Positions 17,384-26,849 of a DNA stretch of 64,000 nt are shown here, in pieces; position 1 is the first letter of the stretch; every line of letters begins with the position of its first letter. The position numbers and the translations under genes were made by a program. The stretch lies in the NCBI RefSeq assembly GCF_001244735.1, contig NZ_LN868937.1, positions 2,006,729 to 2,070,728 on the forward strand, in the 5' to 3' direction. This stretch comes from Bacillus andreraoultii. GTDB lineage: Bacteria; Bacillota; Bacilli; Bacillales; Caldibacillaceae. The notes beneath the pieces were generated by a model. It was not told the origin of the DNA, ran no database searches, and saw nothing but the letters and a program-made list of their open reading frames with translations.

Positions 17384-18091
17384 TTAAAAACCTTGAAAAC
17401 CACCAAAGAAAATTGTTAACCAACTAATGAAGACATTCATCCAATCAAAAAAGAGCATGACACCAACTACCAACATGAGTGTACCACCGATTTTCATCAT
17501 CATTACATTATGCTTTTTTATCCATTCCATTTTCCCAATGAAAAAAGTCATCACTAAAAAAGGAACGGCAAAACCTAAAATATAAGCGAACATATAAATA
17601 AACCCACTAGCTGGCTTTGTTGCAGCAAGCGCGATGACCGCACCAAGAATTGGACCCATACAAGGCGTCCACCCAGCAGCAAAAGCAAGACCAATTAAAA
17701 AGGAGCCGATATAACCGCTTGGCCTATTTTTAAATTTGAAACGTTTTTCCTGCATTAAAAAATCTGGTTTTAGGATGCCGATAGTGACTAGGCCAAAAAT
17801 AACAATGAAAATCGCACCTATTCTACGGATTAAATCCATATTTTGTACAAATAAACGATAAAAATATGTTGTACTTAACCCTAGCACAATAAAAACAATG
17901 GAAAAGCCAACTAAGAAGAATATTGTATGTATGAAACTTCTTCTTTGTAGAAGGACATTTTCTTCCTTTATCTCCCCGATACTCATTCCTGTAATATACG
18001 AAAGAAAGGCTGGATAAAGGGGTAAACAACATGGGGAAATAAAACTTAATACTCCAGCACCAAAAGCTAAAAAGATATTAACATCAGTCAA
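17384..18091 (-). CDS. ccdA: Cytochrome c biogenesis thiol transporter CcdA
   Basis: 235-residue DsbD-gamma-type membrane protein that carries reducing equivalents from cytosolic thioredoxin across the membrane, needed for cytochrome c maturation and spore cortex synthesis in Bacillus. Six hydrophobic segments can be counted. The redox cysteines are at Cys21/22 (SPCCLPLYP) and Cys144 (GWTPCMGP), each before a Pro-rich bend. Upstream of yneI in the same unit. Confidence 0.95.
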   Translation of the reverse strand: MTDVNIFLAFGAGVLSFISPCCLPLYPAFLSYITGMSIGEIKEENVLLQRRSFIHTIFFLVGFSIVFIVLGLSTTYFYRLFVQNMDLIRRIGAIFIVIFGLVTIGILKPDFLMQEKRFKFKNRPSGYIGSFLIGLAFAAGWTPCMGPILGAVIALAATKPASGFIYMFAYILGFAVPFLVMTFFIGKMEWIKKHNVMMMKIGGTLMLVVGVMLFFDWMNVFISWLTIFFGGFQGF

Positions 18092-18166
18092 CGATATTCC
18101 CCCTTTTTAATGATAATCCTTTCTACATCTCTTAATCTAATGATTATTTTTCAGAATTATGATTGA

Positions 18167-19972
18167 TTAATAACTTTCCTGCATCATGTCAACCATATTG
18201 TCTGATAAACCATTTTGTAGTAAGTACATTTTATAATACAACCCCCTCTGGGCAAGAAGCTCTTGATGATTTCCCCGCTCTACGATTTCTCCTTTATGTA
18301 AAACACAAATTAGGTCAGCATCTTGAATCGTTGAAAGCCTATGTGCAATCGCAATGGTTGTTCGACCTTTTCGCATCTTTTCTAAAGAAGATTGTATTAA
18401 CTCTTCTGTTTCTGTATCGATATTTGCCGTTGCTTCATCTAAGATTAATATTTTCGGATTCACTGCAATTGTTCTAGCAAATGCAAGCAATTGCCGTTGA
18501 CCACTAGATAATGTCGTTCCACGCTCTGTTACTTGGTATTGGTATTTTCCATTTAATTTTTCAATAAATGAATGTGCTTGAACAAACTTTGCTGCTTCTA
18601 CAATTTGTTCGTCAGATATTGAATCGTTATACAATCTAATATTATCATTAATCGTACCATAAAAGAGAAATGGATCTTGTAATACAAGTCCGACCCTGCT
18701 TCTTAATTCATCCATTTTAAACTTTTTAATCGAGTGGTGATCAATAAGGATATCCCCACGTTCAAATTCATAAAACCGCATGAATAGATTGATAATTGAA
18801 CTTTTTCCACTACCCGTATGTCCAACGAAGGCAACTGTCTCACCAGGATTAGCCGTAAACGAAATATTTTTCAACACATCTTGCTTTCCATCATAGGAAA
18901 ATGATACATTACGAAATTCAATTTTACCTGCTTCGATTTTTAGCTCCTCATGAGATGCTTGCTTCGGAGCTAATTCATCTTCATCTAATAATGTAAACAC
19001 ACGAGAAGCTGAAACAATAGCTTGTTGGAAAAAACTCAATTGTTGCATTACATGATTTATTGGTTCAAAAAAACGATTTAAATAAGTTGTAAAAGCAAAT
19101 AAAACGCCTAGTTCAACAGTCGTTTTCATTGAGGTAATACCAAAAAAGCTAATGATAAGAATTAGTCCCAATATATACACTAAATCCACTGCTGGCCGTA
19201 AAAGCAATCCATCAATCTTTATGTTTCTAATGCCTACTTGATAATGAGCCTCATTAATTTCTGCAAATTCTTGTCTCATTCTTTTTTCCTGGCGAAACGT
19301 TTGAATAATGCCCATACCTTGTAACGATTCATTTAATTTTCCATTTAATTGAGCGAGTAGTTCTCGTAATTCAGAATAGATTTTCGAACTAAACTTTCGA
19401 TATAAATAAATAATATAATATAAGATAGGTAGAAGTAGTAAGCATAAAGCGGCGAGCTTCACATCTAAAATAAACATAGCGATAAATATACCAATAGCCA
19501 TAAAAAAGCTCTGCAAAAAAACTGCTAGAACACTTACGAACATTTCTTTAATTGATTCCGTATCATTCGTTACTCGGGATACAATTGTACCACCAGGGGT
19601 TTTGTCAAAGTACCTCATACCGAGCATCTCTACTTTTCTAAACAAATCAATCCGCAGTTGTTGAATAATTTTTAAAGCAATTTCTTGAAATTTTAATGAT
19701 TGAATATACATAATGAATGCATTAACAAATTGGATTATCAAATACGAAACAGCAAGTATCATGATCGGTCTAAAATCAAAGTTCCTCGGAGTCACATAAT
19801 TATCGATAAAAATTTTAATTAAGATTGGTCCGATAACTTCCCCAACTGTAGTTAACGCTAACAGAATAAATGCAACAATCATCATTTTTAGATAAGGTTT
19901 CGTATATGTTAATAGGCGAAATAAAACTTTCCGCTGTTCTTTTGAATTAAGTACATTTGTTTTCTCTCCCAT
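18167..19972 (-). CDS. ABC exporter half-transporter, BmrD-like
   Basis: About 602-residue fused membrane-ATPase half transporter. Six membrane helices in the first 320 residues are followed by Walker A (GHTGSGKSS), Q-loop, signature LSSGQRQLL, and Walker B ILILDEATANID; the signature is slightly altered (SSGQ). It forms a pair with the next gene, as in heterodimeric multidrug exporters BmrC/BmrD (YheI/YheH) of B. subtilis. GGAGGG before ATG 19972 overlaps the stop of the upstream partner, giving tight coupling. Substrate unknown. Confidence 0.9.
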   Translation of the reverse strand: MGEKTNVLNSKEQRKVLFRLLTYTKPYLKMMIVAFILLALTTVGEVIGPILIKIFIDNYVTPRNFDFRPIMILAVSYLIIQFVNAFIMYIQSLKFQEIALKIIQQLRIDLFRKVEMLGMRYFDKTPGGTIVSRVTNDTESIKEMFVSVLAVFLQSFFMAIGIFIAMFILDVKLAALCLLLLPILYYIIYLYRKFSSKIYSELRELLAQLNGKLNESLQGMGIIQTFRQEKRMRQEFAEINEAHYQVGIRNIKIDGLLLRPAVDLVYILGLILIISFFGITSMKTTVELGVLFAFTTYLNRFFEPINHVMQQLSFFQQAIVSASRVFTLLDEDELAPKQASHEELKIEAGKIEFRNVSFSYDGKQDVLKNISFTANPGETVAFVGHTGSGKSSIINLFMRFYEFERGDILIDHHSIKKFKMDELRSRVGLVLQDPFLFYGTINDNIRLYNDSISDEQIVEAAKFVQAHSFIEKLNGKYQYQVTERGTTLSSGQRQLLAFARTIAVNPKILILDEATANIDTETEELIQSSLEKMRKGRTTIAIAHRLSTIQDADLICVLHKGEIVERGNHQELLAQRGLYYKMYLLQNGLSDNMVDMMQESY

Positions 19973-19974
19973 AA

Positions 19975-21723
19975 TTACCCTCCATGCTCGACAAGTGACT
20001 CTAACTGTTGATGTAAATACATTTCTCTGTACCAACCATCTTCATTTACTAATAATTCATGATTTCCTTGCTGTTTTATCTTACCTTCATCAAGAACAAG
20101 AATAGTATCAGCATGTTGAATTGCACTAAGTCTATGGGAAATAATAATGGTTGTTTTTTCTTCACGATTTTCTTTCAAAGCCGACAAGATTATTTCCTCT
20201 GTTTTTGCATCGACTGCTGATAAAGAATCATCTAATATTAATATTTCTGGGTTAAGTAATAATGCACGGGCAATAGAAATTCGTTGCTTTTGACCACCGG
20301 ACAAACTAACTCCACGTTCACCAACAACCGTACGATATCCTTCAGTCAAGTTTTTGATGTCTTCGTGAATATTAGCTAATTTAGCAGCAGCAATCACTTC
20401 CTCATCTGACGCTTCCGGTTTAGCAAATGCAATATTTTCCCGGATTGTTGTTGAAAATAAAAAATGATCTTGTGGCACGTATCCAAACGCTTTTTTGAAA
20501 TAATCGAGTCGATAATAATGTATCGGGATATTGTCAATTGAAATCTCCCCTTCGTAACCATCAAATTCGCGAAGAAGTAACTTAATTAATGTAGTTTTTC
20601 CGGCCCCTGTTTTTCCAGTAATACCTAAAGTTTGTCCTTGTATTAGTGAGAACTTCACATTACTTAACACTTGTTTTTCACTACTTGGATATTGAAAAGA
20701 TTGAACGTTGAAAATGATATCACCAGATGGGACTTGTTTAACACCATTTTCAATATCATTGATTTCTATCTTTTCAGACAACAATCGATTTACCCGTTCG
20801 TTTGAAGCACGTCCACGTTCTACGATATTAAAAAACCAACCAAATGCGAGCATTGGCCAAATTAGAAGACCGAGATAAGTGGTAAATGCAACTAATTCAC
20901 CAATCGTCATACTACCATCTGTTACATATTTCGCGCCAAATCCAATAGATAAAAAGAATGACATACCAACACATGCTGAAATCGTCGGATCATAAAGAGC
21001 ATCAATCTTAGCTACACTTATATTCTTTTTTACAACTTCCTCTGACTGTCTACAAAAGTCCTCTAAGTCTTCCTTCTCCTGACCAAAAGTTTTAATCACT
21101 TTCATCCCTGATATACTTTCTTGAGTTTTATCATTTAAAAATGAGAATGCTTCTTGTGCATTTTTAAAACGAGCATGTAGTTTCGTACCGTACCAATTTG
21201 TTAACAAGGCAATGAGCGGCATTGGTAATAAACTAATTAACGTTAATTTCCAACTAATCGTTGTTGCCATTGCGAGAATAACAAAGCCGCCTGTTGCTAC
21301 GGAATCTACAAATGTAAGAACACCACTTCCCGCTGTTTGTTGAATCGCTTGAATATCATTCGTTGCATGAGCCATTAAGTCACCGATTCGTTTTTGTTGG
21401 TAGAAATAGGATGACATATTAGTAAAATGTTCATACAAACGTTTTCTTAATATTTTAGACAATTTGACGGCACTACCGAATATATAGATTCGCCAAAAAT
21501 ACCTTAGAACATATAGTAGTACCGCTATTACCATAAGTACTAAAATCCAGATCCCTAATTTTTCCCAAGTCAGTGTTTGACCACCAATCTCATCTGCTAT
21601 CATACCAATAATTTTAGGAGGAATTAATTGCAAAATAGCTACAATAATTAAGATGGATATACCGAGTAAATACGATTTTTTCTCTTGTTTGAAAAACCAT
21701 GCCAGATCGAGAAATACTTTCAT
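19975..21723 (-). CDS. ABC exporter half-transporter, BmrC-like
   Basis: About 582-residue partner of the preceding exporter. Helices are followed by Walker A GKTGAGKTT, the canonical signature LSGGQKQR and Walker B ILILDDSLSAVD. In this half the residue after Walker B is Asp instead of the catalytic Glu (DDSLS), while the partner has DEATA. That is the usual asymmetry of heterodimeric exporters with one degenerate ATP site. GGAGG precedes ATG 21723. First gene of the pair; no leader peptide like BmrB was evident. Confidence 0.9.
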   Translation of the reverse strand: MKVFLDLAWFFKQEKKSYLLGISILIIVAILQLIPPKIIGMIADEIGGQTLTWEKLGIWILVLMVIAVLLYVLRYFWRIYIFGSAVKLSKILRKRLYEHFTNMSSYFYQQKRIGDLMAHATNDIQAIQQTAGSGVLTFVDSVATGGFVILAMATTISWKLTLISLLPMPLIALLTNWYGTKLHARFKNAQEAFSFLNDKTQESISGMKVIKTFGQEKEDLEDFCRQSEEVVKKNISVAKIDALYDPTISACVGMSFFLSIGFGAKYVTDGSMTIGELVAFTTYLGLLIWPMLAFGWFFNIVERGRASNERVNRLLSEKIEINDIENGVKQVPSGDIIFNVQSFQYPSSEKQVLSNVKFSLIQGQTLGITGKTGAGKTTLIKLLLREFDGYEGEISIDNIPIHYYRLDYFKKAFGYVPQDHFLFSTTIRENIAFAKPEASDEEVIAAAKLANIHEDIKNLTEGYRTVVGERGVSLSGGQKQRISIARALLLNPEILILDDSLSAVDAKTEEIILSALKENREEKTTIIISHRLSAIQHADTILVLDEGKIKQQGNHELLVNEDGWYREMYLHQQLESLVEHGG

Positions 21724-21937
21724 GTTAACCTCCAAATCTACTAGCCTAATTCGTCACAAAGTATTAGTTACAAGCTTATTTAGTGTATCATATTTTTATA
21801 TAATAAGTAAAAGTGTGAAAACATATATTTTTTGTCTCTAAACAATATTTGGACAATTATAATTACGTGAAAGCCAATCTTTCAACCGGTAAATCGAAGT
21901 GAAAAATGGCAATCTCAAAAAAATAAAATACATAAAC

Positions 21938-21966
21938 AGAAAACTCTTGATTACTCAAGAGTCTTT
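21938..21966 (-). terminator. Terminator of yneF
   Basis: ACTCTTGA/TCAAGAGT stem with 4-nt loop and T-rich tail on the minus strand, 6 nt after the yneF stop. Confidence 0.8.
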
Positions 21967-21971
21967 CCAAA

Positions 21972-22190
21972 TTATTTCGGTTGTTGTTTATTCATCGCGT
22001 TCATCATTTGATTAATTTTCTTTTGACTTGGTTTCATACCCATTTGCATCATCATAACGCGAATCATTTGCTCATTGATTGGTGGATTTTTCTTCAAATA
22101 GTCCATCATATAACGGCGCGCAAGGAAAAATCCAATTGCAATCCCTGCTAAGAGTGCAACAACAATTAGTAAATAACCCCACCAGTCCAT
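21972..22190 (-). CDS. yneF: YneF family membrane protein (UPF0154)
   Basis: 72 residues: one N-terminal membrane helix ([23 protein letters not shown]) and a basic, Met-rich tail with [21 protein letters not shown], the family signature. Conserved in Firmicutes and always small; function unknown. Same neighbourhood as in B. subtilis (sirA-yneF). AGGAGG precedes the ATG. Confidence 0.93.
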   Translation of the reverse strand: MDWWGYLLIVVALLAGIAIGFFLARRYMMDYLKKNPPINEQMIRVMMMQMGMKPSQKKINQMMNAMNKQQPK

Positions 22191-22309
22191 TGCTAATCCT
22201 CCTTCATGTTGTCTACTATTCAGTTTACTAAACGGTAAGCAAATTTACAATATGCAACCATTACATTTTGCCATGTTTTGGTTAAAACTTCAATATTCTT
22301 TTATATTTA

Positions 22310-22771
22310 CTATGCTTTCCTCCGAACAGAGAATGGCTCAAGATAAGTCGTTTCCTTTATTGGCTTAACCCAACCAAAACGTTCATTTGCTATATCAATT
22401 GCTAAAAAATTGAAATCAGTTTTTCTTAATGCTTCCATAAAAACCATATCAATATCGAAACTCCCTCTTGATTGGAGAATGCATTTATTTGTTTGAATTG
22501 CAAAACTTGCTGACCCTCGACTATTTTCTATTAAAAACATACCATTTTTCATATAGAAATCGTCCCGTTGTTTAAGTTGTTCCATTAATTGTCTATGGAT
22601 ACGTATAACCGGTATTGAGGATGAGATGTATTCGACTTGTTTTAAAAGAATCGGTTTCATTTTTCTATTCGCATTCTCATATTCCTTAAATAAGTTATAG
22701 AAAAAATATTCCCTACCATAATAGTAATTAGCAAAAAGATCCTCTATTATGTATAAATCATATCGTCTCAT
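22310..22771 (-). CDS. sirA: Sporulation inhibitor of replication SirA
   Basis: About 153 residues. The SirA family pattern is visible: YDLYIIEDLFANYYYGREYFFYNLF at the N-terminus, QVEYISSSIPVIRIH in the middle and DFNFLAIDIANERFGWVKPIKE at the C-terminus. SirA binds DnaA domain I early in sporulation and blocks new replication rounds. Three in-frame starts exist; ATG 22771 has GGGATGGAG upstream and fits the family N-terminus. In B. subtilis tkt lies just upstream; here ynzC is the neighbour instead. Confidence 0.88.
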   Translation of the reverse strand: MRRYDLYIIEDLFANYYYGREYFFYNLFKEYENANRKMKPILLKQVEYISSSIPVIRIHRQLMEQLKQRDDFYMKNGMFLIENSRGSASFAIQTNKCILQSRGSFDIDMVFMEALRKTDFNFLAIDIANERFGWVKPIKETTYLEPFSVRRKA

Positions 22772-22931
22772 TTTCTCCATCCCTTTCAAAGAATTTAACG
22801 TACAACTCGTCTTACTACTATTCTATAGCAAGCGGGATGAGAAATATGTCATTTTTTTGCGAAAATTTTTTCTTTATTTGTCGAATTCAACATACTTTTC
22901 GCCAAAACTAAGTGAAATTAGACATTTGTAT

Positions 22932-22966
22932 TAAAAAAGCAAGTTGAATTTATTCTCAACTTGCAC
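22932..22966 (-). terminator. Terminator of yneA-yneB-ynzC unit
   Basis: GCAAGTTGA/TCAACTTGC stem with 8-nt loop and TTTTTTAA on the minus strand. Confidence 0.85.
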
Positions 22967-22977
22967 GTTTCTAAAAA

Positions 22978-23211
22978 TTAATGGAATTTTTTTTGCCTTT
23001 TTAACTGTTTCACTTTGTCAGGTGTAACATCATTGCCATTAGGGTCAATGATTGTCACATTTTCAATTGTATTTTTAAACGATTGACGGAAAGTTTGTAA
23101 GTACTCACTACGTAATTTAGATTGTTCTTTTGCTTCCTCAGTCGTTAGCCCCTCTTTTTTCTTTTTTGCTGCTAATTCATTAATTCTTGCAATTTTTTCT
23201 TTTGATAACAT
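22978..23211 (-). CDS. ynzC: DUF896 (UPF0291) protein YnzC
   Basis: 77-residue helical protein. MLSKEKIARINELAAKKKKEG followed by LTTEEAKEQSKLRSEYL and NVTIIDPNGNDVTPDKVK is the complete family pattern. AAGGAG precedes ATG 23211; the longer upstream frame is the overlapped end of yneB. In B. subtilis it is the third gene of the SOS-induced yneA-yneB-ynzC unit, as here. Function unknown. Confidence 0.94.
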   Translation of the reverse strand: MLSKEKIARINELAAKKKKEGLTTEEAKEQSKLRSEYLQTFRQSFKNTIENVTIIDPNGNDVTPDKVKQLKRQKKFH

Positions 23212-23224
23212 ACTGTAACTCCTT

Positions 23225-23917
<693 letters not shown>

Positions 23918-23931
23918 TTATCATATATATC

Positions 23932-24114
23932 TTATTCATAATACGAGGTCATTTCAACTATAGAGTCATTGGTTTCACTAGACTGCGTATTGAAACGATT
24001 TAACGATTGATCAGAATTTGATAATGTATGTATATAGATTAAACCACATATGAAAGAAATAACAAATAAAAGAATTACATAAGAATAGTTTTTCCACATT
24101 TTTTGTAAAATCAT
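23932..24114 (-). CDS. yneA: Short YneA-like SOS division inhibitor without LysM
   Basis: 60 residues: one membrane helix (YVILLFVISFICGLIYIHTL) and a short polar tail of about 30 residues. Its position, divergent from lexA behind LexA boxes and ahead of yneB-ynzC, identifies it as YneA, the SOS cell-division suppressor. Known YneA proteins are about 100 residues with a C-terminal LysM domain; here the frame ends before it and the following 44 nt hold no further coding. It may be a minimal active form or a truncated one. Confidence 0.72.
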   Translation of the reverse strand: MILQKMWKNYSYVILLFVISFICGLIYIHTLSNSDQSLNRFNTQSSETNDSIVEMTSYYE

Positions 24115-24129
24115 ATGATCACCTCATAA

Positions 24130-24143
24130 CGAATATTTGTTCG
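24130..24143. promoter_or_regulatory. LexA box 1 (yneA side)
   Basis: CGAATATTTGTTCG, one mismatch to the Bacillus SOS box CGAACN4GTTCG, 16 bp upstream of yneA. Confidence 0.85.
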
Positions 24144-24159
24144 CATTACCATTATATTA

Positions 24160-24173
24160 CGAACGCATATTTG
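24160..24173. promoter_or_regulatory. LexA box 2
   Basis: CGAACGCATATTTG: perfect left half, weaker right half, midway in the divergent region. Confidence 0.65.
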
Positions 24174-24187
24174 TGTCAATCGATTTT

Positions 24188-24201
24188 CGAACTTATGTTT
24201 G
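24188..24201. promoter_or_regulatory. LexA box 3 (lexA side)
   Basis: CGAACTTATGTTTG, one mismatch in the right half; overlaps the lexA -35 box and would give autorepression. Confidence 0.85.
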
Positions 24202-24228
24202 TCAAATATACGCCCTTCATGGTATACT
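24199..24228 (+). promoter_or_regulatory. lexA promoter
   Basis: TTGTCA, 18-bp spacer, TATACT; overlaps LexA box 3. Confidence 0.75.
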
Positions 24229-24257
24229 ATTAAAAAATATGCTGTGAGGTGTTGAAT

Positions 24258-24878
24258 ATGACAAAACTATCAAAACGCCAGCAAGAAATTTTAGATTTTA
24301 TAAAAAGAGAAGTAAGAGAAAAAGGTTACCCTCCTTCTGTAAGGGAAATAGGAGAGGCTGTTGGATTGTCCTCGAGCTCTACGGTACATGGTCATCTTGC
24401 TCGCTTAGAAAGTAAAGGGCTCATTCGTCGTGACCCAACAAAACCAAGAGCAATAGAAATACTGGACAATAAAACAATCGATGAACCAGAAATTTCCATT
24501 CGAAAAGTTCCTATCGTGGGAAAAGTAACGGCGGGGTTGCCAATTACAGCAATTGAAAATATTGAAGATTATTTTCCATTACCGGAACGAATTGCTCCAA
24601 GTGGAGACCAAGTTTTTATGCTGGAAATCATGGGTGAGAGTATGATTGAAGCAGGTATTTTAGATGGTGATTACGTTGTTGTTCGCCAACAAAATAGTGC
24701 AGATAATGGTGATATTGTGGTTGCATTAACAGAAGAAAATGAGGCGACAGTCAAGCGTTTTTACAAGGAAAATAACTATATACGGCTACAACCGGAAAAT
24801 TCAACGATGGAACCGATTATCCTGTCCACCGTTTCAATTTTAGGAAAAGTCATCGGAGTATATCGCCAAATTTATTGA
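24258..24878 (+). CDS. lexA: LexA repressor
   Basis: 206-residue SOS repressor and autoprotease. The winged helix-turn-helix ([22 protein letters not shown]) is followed by the cleavage site Ala92-Gly93 (KVTAGLPI), Ser128 (GESMIEAG) and Lys166 (ATVKRF). GTGAGGTG upstream selects ATG 24258, not the frame start nine bases earlier. RecA filaments trigger its self-cleavage; its boxes are seen here in front of lexA, yneA and recA. Confidence 0.97.
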   Translation: MTKLSKRQQEILDFIKREVREKGYPPSVREIGEAVGLSSSSTVHGHLARLESKGLIRRDPTKPRAIEILDNKTIDEPEISIRKVPIVGKVTAGLPITAIENIEDYFPLPERIAPSGDQVFMLEIMGESMIEAGILDGDYVVVRQQNSADNGDIVVALTEENEATVKRFYKENNYIRLQPENSTMEPIILSTVSILGKVIGVYRQIY

Positions 24879-24884
24879 TTAAAT

Positions 24885-24923
24885 AATGAAACCTTCTATT
24901 AATCTAGAAGGTTTCATTTTTTT
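24885..24923. terminator. Convergent terminator between lexA and glnA
   Basis: GAAACCTTCTA/TAGAAGGTTTC stem with T-run on the plus strand and A-run on the left flank, so it serves both genes. Confidence 0.85.
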
Positions 24924-24933
24924 AAACTTATTT

Positions 24934-26271
24934 TTAATACATTTTTAAGTATTGGTCTCTCTCCCAAGGAGTCACTTGAGACCGGAACATATCCCATTCA
25001 ATTTCCTTCGCTTCAATAAAATTCGTTAAAATATGAGATCCTAAAGCTGATTTAATAACTTCATCTTCTTGTAACTTGCCTAACGCTGCTTGTAACGTTC
25101 CAGGAAGATCAATAATCCCCTCTGCTTCTCGCTCTTCTTTTGTCATAACATAAATATTACGATCAACGGGATGAGGTGGCGTCATTTTTTGTTTAATTCC
25201 TTCAAGACCCGCTTTTAAAATAACTGCAAGTGCTAAATAAGGATTTGCTGCAGGGTCAACACTTCTTAATTCAATGCGTGTACTCTTTCCACGAGATGAT
25301 GGAATTCGAACAAGCGGACTACGGTTTCGAGCTGACCAAGCAACATAAACAGGGGCTTCATAACCAGGAACTAAACGTTTATAAGAATTTACAGTCGGAT
25401 TTGTTACCGCTGTGAAGTTTGGTGCATGTTTAAGTACGCCGGTCATAAATTGATAAGCTATCTCACTTAGTTCTAATTTCCCTTTCGGATCATAAAAAGC
25501 ATTTTCTTCACCTTTAAAAAGTGAGACATTGCAATGCATACCTGATCCATTAATTCCAAATATTGGCTTCGGCATGAATGTCGCATGTAATCCATGTTTC
25601 CTTGCAATTGTTTTAACAACAAGTTTAAATGTTTGTATTTCATCACATGCTGTAACGACATCTTCATATTTAAAATCAATTTCATGTTGTCCAGGAGCAA
25701 CTTCATGATGGGAAGCTTCAATTTCAAAACCCATTTCCTCTAATTCAACAACAATATCTTTCCGACAATTTTCACCTAAATCTGTTGGTGCTAAATCGAA
25801 ATAACCGCCATGGTCATTCAATTCCATTGTTGGTTCTCCATATTCATCCAATTTAAAAAGGAAAAATTCCGGTTCAGGGCCAAGGTTGAATTGAGTAAAA
25901 CCTAGCTCTTTCATTTCTTCAACGATTCGTTTTAAATTATTACGTGGATCGCCAAGAAAAGGTGTACCATCCGCAGTATAAATATCACAAATAAGACGGG
26001 CTACTTTCCCGCGTCCAGCTGTCCAAGGAAAGACGACCCAAGTATTTAAATCGGGATATAAATACATATCACTTTCTTCAATTCTAACAAACCCTTCAAT
26101 CGACGAACCATCGAACATCATTTTATTATCTAACGCCTTTTCTAATTGACTCCGAGGAATTTCGACATTTTTTATAATTCCAAATATGTCTGTAAATTGT
26201 AAACGAATAAAATTAACGTTTTCCTCCTTCGCTAATCGCAAAATGTCTTCCTTACTATATTTCTTTCCCAT
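24934..26271 (-). CDS. glnA: Glutamine synthetase type I
   Basis: 445-residue enzyme forming glutamine from glutamate, ammonia and ATP as a dodecamer. Motifs include [17 protein letters not shown] with metal ligands, [11 protein letters not shown], and [24 protein letters not shown]. The length and the Bacillus-type C-terminus fit feedback-inhibited GS-I-alpha, which also controls GlnR and TnrA. It is second in the glnR-glnA operon, 48 nt after glnR, with GGAGG before the ATG. Confidence 0.98.
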   Translation of the reverse strand: MGKKYSKEDILRLAKEENVNFIRLQFTDIFGIIKNVEIPRSQLEKALDNKMMFDGSSIEGFVRIEESDMYLYPDLNTWVVFPWTAGRGKVARLICDIYTADGTPFLGDPRNNLKRIVEEMKELGFTQFNLGPEPEFFLFKLDEYGEPTMELNDHGGYFDLAPTDLGENCRKDIVVELEEMGFEIEASHHEVAPGQHEIDFKYEDVVTACDEIQTFKLVVKTIARKHGLHATFMPKPIFGINGSGMHCNVSLFKGEENAFYDPKGKLELSEIAYQFMTGVLKHAPNFTAVTNPTVNSYKRLVPGYEAPVYVAWSARNRSPLVRIPSSRGKSTRIELRSVDPAANPYLALAVILKAGLEGIKQKMTPPHPVDRNIYVMTKEEREAEGIIDLPGTLQAALGKLQEDEVIKSALGSHILTNFIEAKEIEWDMFRSQVTPWERDQYLKMY

Positions 26272-26319
26272 TTGAAAGCCTCCATCATCTATATAAAATT
26301 ATATTGCATAACAAATTAA

Positions 26320-26715
26320 TTAAAAAAAACGATATAAGTCACCTTGTCGTAAATGACCGTGTTTTAACCGTTGATTTGTTAGTAACTCATTTCTTAACAT
26401 TTCTCTTAGTTCGTCTTCAGATATTTCTTCGTTTTTTTCTTTTTTCATTTCTTTGTTTTCGTATTCGACATCGTTCATTGAAAAAATCTTCTTAATTCCT
26501 GCAATATTAATTCCTTGTTCAAGTAGATCTTTTATTTCAAGTAATTTGTCGATATCATTTAACGAAAATAGCCGCTGATTTCCTTTGGATCGTTGTGGAA
26601 CAACTAGTTGATGCTCTTCATAGTATCTAATTTGTCTAGCGGATAGTTCTGTTAATTCCATAACGATACCAATCGGAAATAAAGGAAGGGATTTGCGAAT
26701 CTCTTTTTTACTCAA
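26320..26715 (-). CDS. glnR: MerR-family nitrogen regulator GlnR
   Basis: 131-residue repressor of nitrogen assimilation genes. The winged-helix N-terminus ([26 protein letters not shown]) is followed by the coiled-coil dimer helix, and the C-terminal tail GDLYRFF resembles the autoinhibitory tail of GlnR that is released by feedback-inhibited glutamine synthetase. Operon with glnA; its own operator lies upstream. Confidence 0.96.
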   Translation of the reverse strand: MSKKEIRKSLPLFPIGIVMELTELSARQIRYYEEHQLVVPQRSKGNQRLFSLNDIDKLLEIKDLLEQGINIAGIKKIFSMNDVEYENKEMKKEKNEEISEDELREMLRNELLTNQRLKHGHLRQGDLYRFF

Positions 26716-26747
26716 GAACTCCTCTCCTTTTTGTATGATTTGAACAT

Positions 26748-26776
26748 ATTATATTCCACGTTAACTAACCTGTCAA
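26748..26776 (-). promoter_or_regulatory. glnRA promoter
   Basis: TTGACA, 17-bp spacer, TATAAT on the minus strand, a strong SigA promoter. Confidence 0.85.
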
Positions 26777-26781
26777 TAAAA

Positions 26782-26798
26782 TGTAAGAAAACATAACA
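26782..26798. promoter_or_regulatory. GlnR/TnrA operator
   Basis: TGTAAGAAAACATAACA fits TGTNAN7TNACA, just upstream of the -35 box of glnRA. Confidence 0.85.
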
Positions 26799-26849
26799 TG
26801 ATTTTCATTAAAAAAAGGACAGTATCGATTACTGTCCATTATCTATAAA

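Noticed and set aside
18163..18477. 104-codon plus-strand frame
   Set aside because: Antisense to the ATP-binding domain of the BmrD-like exporter.
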